A stretch of DNA of 64,000 bases from Longimicrobium terrae (GTDB lineage: Bacteria > Gemmatimonadota > Gemmatimonadetes > Longimicrobiales > Longimicrobiaceae): NCBI RefSeq assembly GCF_014202995.1, contig NZ_JACHIA010000002.1, positions 448,645 to 512,644 on the forward strand, read 5' to 3'. Position numbers and translations under genes: made by a program. Shown here in pieces: positions 62,446 to 64,000 of the stretch. How positions within the stretch are numbered: the first letter of the stretch is position 1; each line of letters begins with the position of its first letter. The notes beneath the pieces were generated by a model. It saw only the letters and a program-made list of their open reading frames with translations. It searched no databases and had not been told where the DNA came from.

Positions 62446-62671
62446 CGAGGCCGGGGGACGCTCACCGAACCCTCCGCCCCGCACGATCCTGGGGTGTGCT
62501 CCCTCTCCCACATCCGTTCGTGGGAGAGGGTCGTCGTGCGCAGCACGCGGGGTGAGGGCCCCCAGCCGGTGGACGTACCCAACCATCCTCCACACCGGGC
62601 GTCTCCCGCTCCGACCTGCGGTTCCAGTGCAGTCCAACCGCCATCCTCTCACATCCATTCCCGTCATCCAC

Positions 62672-63511
62672 GTGCGCATTCTCATCACCGGCGGGGCCGG
62701 GCTGCTCGGGGCGGAGCTGATCCGCGGCGCGCCCGCGTCCGCATCCCTGTTCGCGACACGGCGGAACGCGCCGGTACACGCCGTCCCCAACGCCCAGGTC
62801 GATCTTGCGGATGATGGCGCGGTCGCCGGGCTGTTCGCCGCGGTCCGGCCGGAGCTGGTCATCCACACCGCCTATTCCGCCAGGGACGGCGAGCGCGACA
62901 TCGTGCGGGCGACCGGCAACGTGGTGGACGGATGCCTGTCCTCCGGCGCGCGGCTCATCCACATGAGCACCGACGCGCTGCTGGACGGAGAATCCGCCCC
63001 GTACGCCGAATCCGCCCGGCCCGATCCCGTGCACGAGTACGGCCGGCACAAGGCGGCGGCCGAGGACGACGTGCGTACGCGCCTTCCCGCATCCGCCATC
63101 ATCCGCACGTCCCTGATCGTCCGCGCGGAGCCGCCGGACGCGGGGAGCGCGTGGGTGATCGACACGCTGCGCGGCGGCGATCCCATCCGCCTGTTCACGG
63201 ACGAGCTGCGCTGCCCCATCGCGGTGCAGGACCTGGCCGCGCAGATCTGGGAGATCGCGGCGCTCCCCGCGGCCGACAGCGCGGGCGTGTGGCACCTGGC
63301 CGGGCCGGAGGCGGTGAGCCGGTACGCGCTGGGGCTGCTGATCGCGCAGCGGCACGGGCTGGACGCGGGCGCCATCATCCCCGTGCCGAGCGCGTCGTCG
63401 CCCGCGCCGCGGCCGCGCGACCTGCGCCTGCTCACCACCCGCGCGGACCGCGCCCTGCGCACCCGCGCACGGCCGGTCAGTTCCGTGCTCGCGCGGGCGG
63501 CGGACGGTTGA
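62672..63511 (+). CDS. NAD-dependent epimerase/RmlD-like extended SDR protein
   Basis: The 279-residue protein begins with the Rossmann motif ILITGGAGLLGAELI, has VIHTAYSARDGERDIVRAT, the Ser-side IHMSTDALLDGE, and the catalytic YxxxK in EYGRHKAAAE near residue 125. This is the layout of dTDP-4-dehydrorhamnose reductase-like enzymes. The full rml gene set is absent, so the substrate is open. The GTG start is chosen because the protein begins directly with the cofactor motif; no good ribosome site is visible. Confidence 0.85.
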   Translation: MRILITGGAGLLGAELIRGAPASASLFATRRNAPVHAVPNAQVDLADDGAVAGLFAAVRPELVIHTAYSARDGERDIVRATGNVVDGCLSSGARLIHMSTDALLDGESAPYAESARPDPVHEYGRHKAAAEDDVRTRLPASAIIRTSLIVRAEPPDAGSAWVIDTLRGGDPIRLFTDELRCPIAVQDLAAQIWEIAALPAADSAGVWHLAGPEAVSRYALGLLIAQRHGLDAGAIIPVPSASSPAPRPRDLRLLTTRADRALRTRARPVSSVLARAADG

Positions 63512-63590
63512 TTGCACGGCGCGCGGCGGGATAGATTACGGGGTGCGCCGCGCCCGACGCGGCCCGCCTGAACCCTTGAACACGCGTCCC

Positions 63591-64000
63591 GTGCAGATTC
63601 TGGAAGACGTCCGCTTCTTTGCCTGGCTCGCGCAGCGCGGCATTACCACCGCGCCGGGGTGGTCGCTGGGGGAACGCCTGGTGTTCGAAGGCGAGTCCAT
63701 CGAGCGTGCGTGGCGGCCGGTGGGCATCGTCTCGGACCTGCCCGCCTTCATCAACTCCGTACTGAACGCGGCGCAGCAGGGCGGCCCGTGGTGGCTCATG
63801 CGGCGCGGCGGCGGGCCGTGGACAGACGACTTCGGCGAGGAGGGCGGCATGCGCAACGCCTCGCTGGACCGGCTGATCGTCGGCCTGGGTTACGGCGGAG
63901 CGAGCGGCGCGCTGCGGCTGGGGGTCAAGGAAATCGAGGACGTGTGGCTGATCGTCCACAACTTCTTTGTGTTCGCGTGGAGCCTGGCGGAGGATCTGGT
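63591..64000 (+). CDS. Hypothetical protein, 3' end outside the window
   Basis: From GTG 63591 the frame is open for 136 codons to the window edge (QILEDVRFFAWLAQRGI, WSLGERLVFEGESIERAW, GIVSDLPAFINSVLNAAQQGG, VKEIEDVWLIVHNFFVFAW). TTG 63576 is an upstream in-frame alternative. The aromatic, well-mixed composition supports coding. No family was recognised, and no signal peptide is evident. Confidence 0.6.
   Translation, partial: MQILEDVRFFAWLAQRGITTAPGWSLGERLVFEGESIERAWRPVGIVSDLPAFINSVLNAAQQGGPWWLMRRGGGPWTDDFGEEGGMRNASLDRLIVGLGYGGASGALRLGVKEIEDVWLIVHNFFVFAWSLAEDL

Larger units (their letters stand above)
62009..62671. other. Repeat cluster between the HD-domain and epimerase genes
   Basis: No gene is supported. 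In order it holds a terminator-like hairpin ACCCTCCCCCG/CGGGGGAGGGT (about 62052-62081), REP-like copy 3 (62143-62220), the dispersed hairpin repeat copy C broken by a 133-bp insertion (62242-62445), and a perfect 11-bp hairpin CCCTCTCCCAC/GTGGGAGAGGG with an 8-base loop (62501-62530). A frame open from 62351 into the epimerase runs through the insertion and is not regarded as coding. Confidence 0.75.

Noticed and set aside
62351-62671. N-terminal extension of the epimerase
   Set aside because: It runs through the MITE-like insertion and hairpin repeats; the Rossmann motif begins right at 62672.
1-64000. tRNA, rRNA or riboswitch genes
   Set aside because: No cloverleaf, rRNA core or known riboswitch pattern was seen in the intergenic regions by eye; a covariance-model scan was not possible.

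Overview
The window is very GC-rich chromosomal DNA (roughly 70% by eye) and gene-dense. It fits a Gemmatimonadota bacterium of the Longimicrobium type. That placement is an inference from gene content: a large NRPS locus, pinensin-like Cys-rich peptides, DUF5916 and SUFU proteins, a BlaI/M56 pair and a bacterial Hen1. No 16S gene is present. No rRNA, tRNA or CRISPR array was seen.

Region 1 (1-21.2 kb) is the 3' part of a nonribosomal peptide cluster, all on the plus strand and cut by the left edge. Two NRPS proteins end in a thioesterase. They are accompanied by two SyrP-like iron/2-oxoglutarate hydroxylases, an MbtH-like protein and a PvdE/SyrD-type exporter. Precursor genes include a 2,4-diaminobutyrate aminotransferase, an aspartokinase without ACT domains, a divergent carbamoyltransferase, and SbnA plus SbnB for 2,3-diaminopropionate. 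Hand-read specificity residues give Ser for one A domain and Asp for the other two. The simplest reading is a peptide, possibly a siderophore, with Ser, beta-hydroxy-Asp and diamino or ureido acids; the diamino acids would be loaded by modules outside the window.

Region 2 (21.2-27 kb) holds tandem and dispersed repeats, a BlaI repressor with an M56 metallopeptidase, and a DUF5916 outer-membrane protein. Region 3 (27.3-38.4 kb) holds three tandem pinensin-like precursor peptides separated by GC hairpins. Next come a TOPRIM protein with a PqqD-like segment and a nucleotidyltransferase overlapping it. Convergent to these is a Hen1 RNA 2'-O-methyltransferase fused to a Pnkp-type ligase domain whose catalytic residues are lost. 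A hybrid histidine kinase, a Fur-family regulator, a SUFU protein and a fourth precursor with its own strong promoter follow.

Region 4 (38.5-57.7 kb) is mostly housekeeping and membrane functions. It has two MFS transporters, a NatAB-type ABC exporter, YqeY, a Ser/Arg-rich membrane-anchored protein, a NorQ/NorD pair, an AAC(3)-family acetyltransferase, a three-gene operon (membrane protein, esterase, flavin reductase), and an App1-like phosphatase. Region 5 (57.7-64 kb) holds a decayed IS200-like (RAYT) transposase between inverted REP-like repeats, lipid and hydrolase genes, an HD-domain protein, and a repeat cluster with a nested 133-bp MITE-like insertion. It ends with an epimerase gene and a gene cut by the right edge.

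The most unusual items are the Hen1-pseudoligase fusion, the TOPRIM/PqqD-like protein beside orphan RiPP precursors, and the small mobile repeats.
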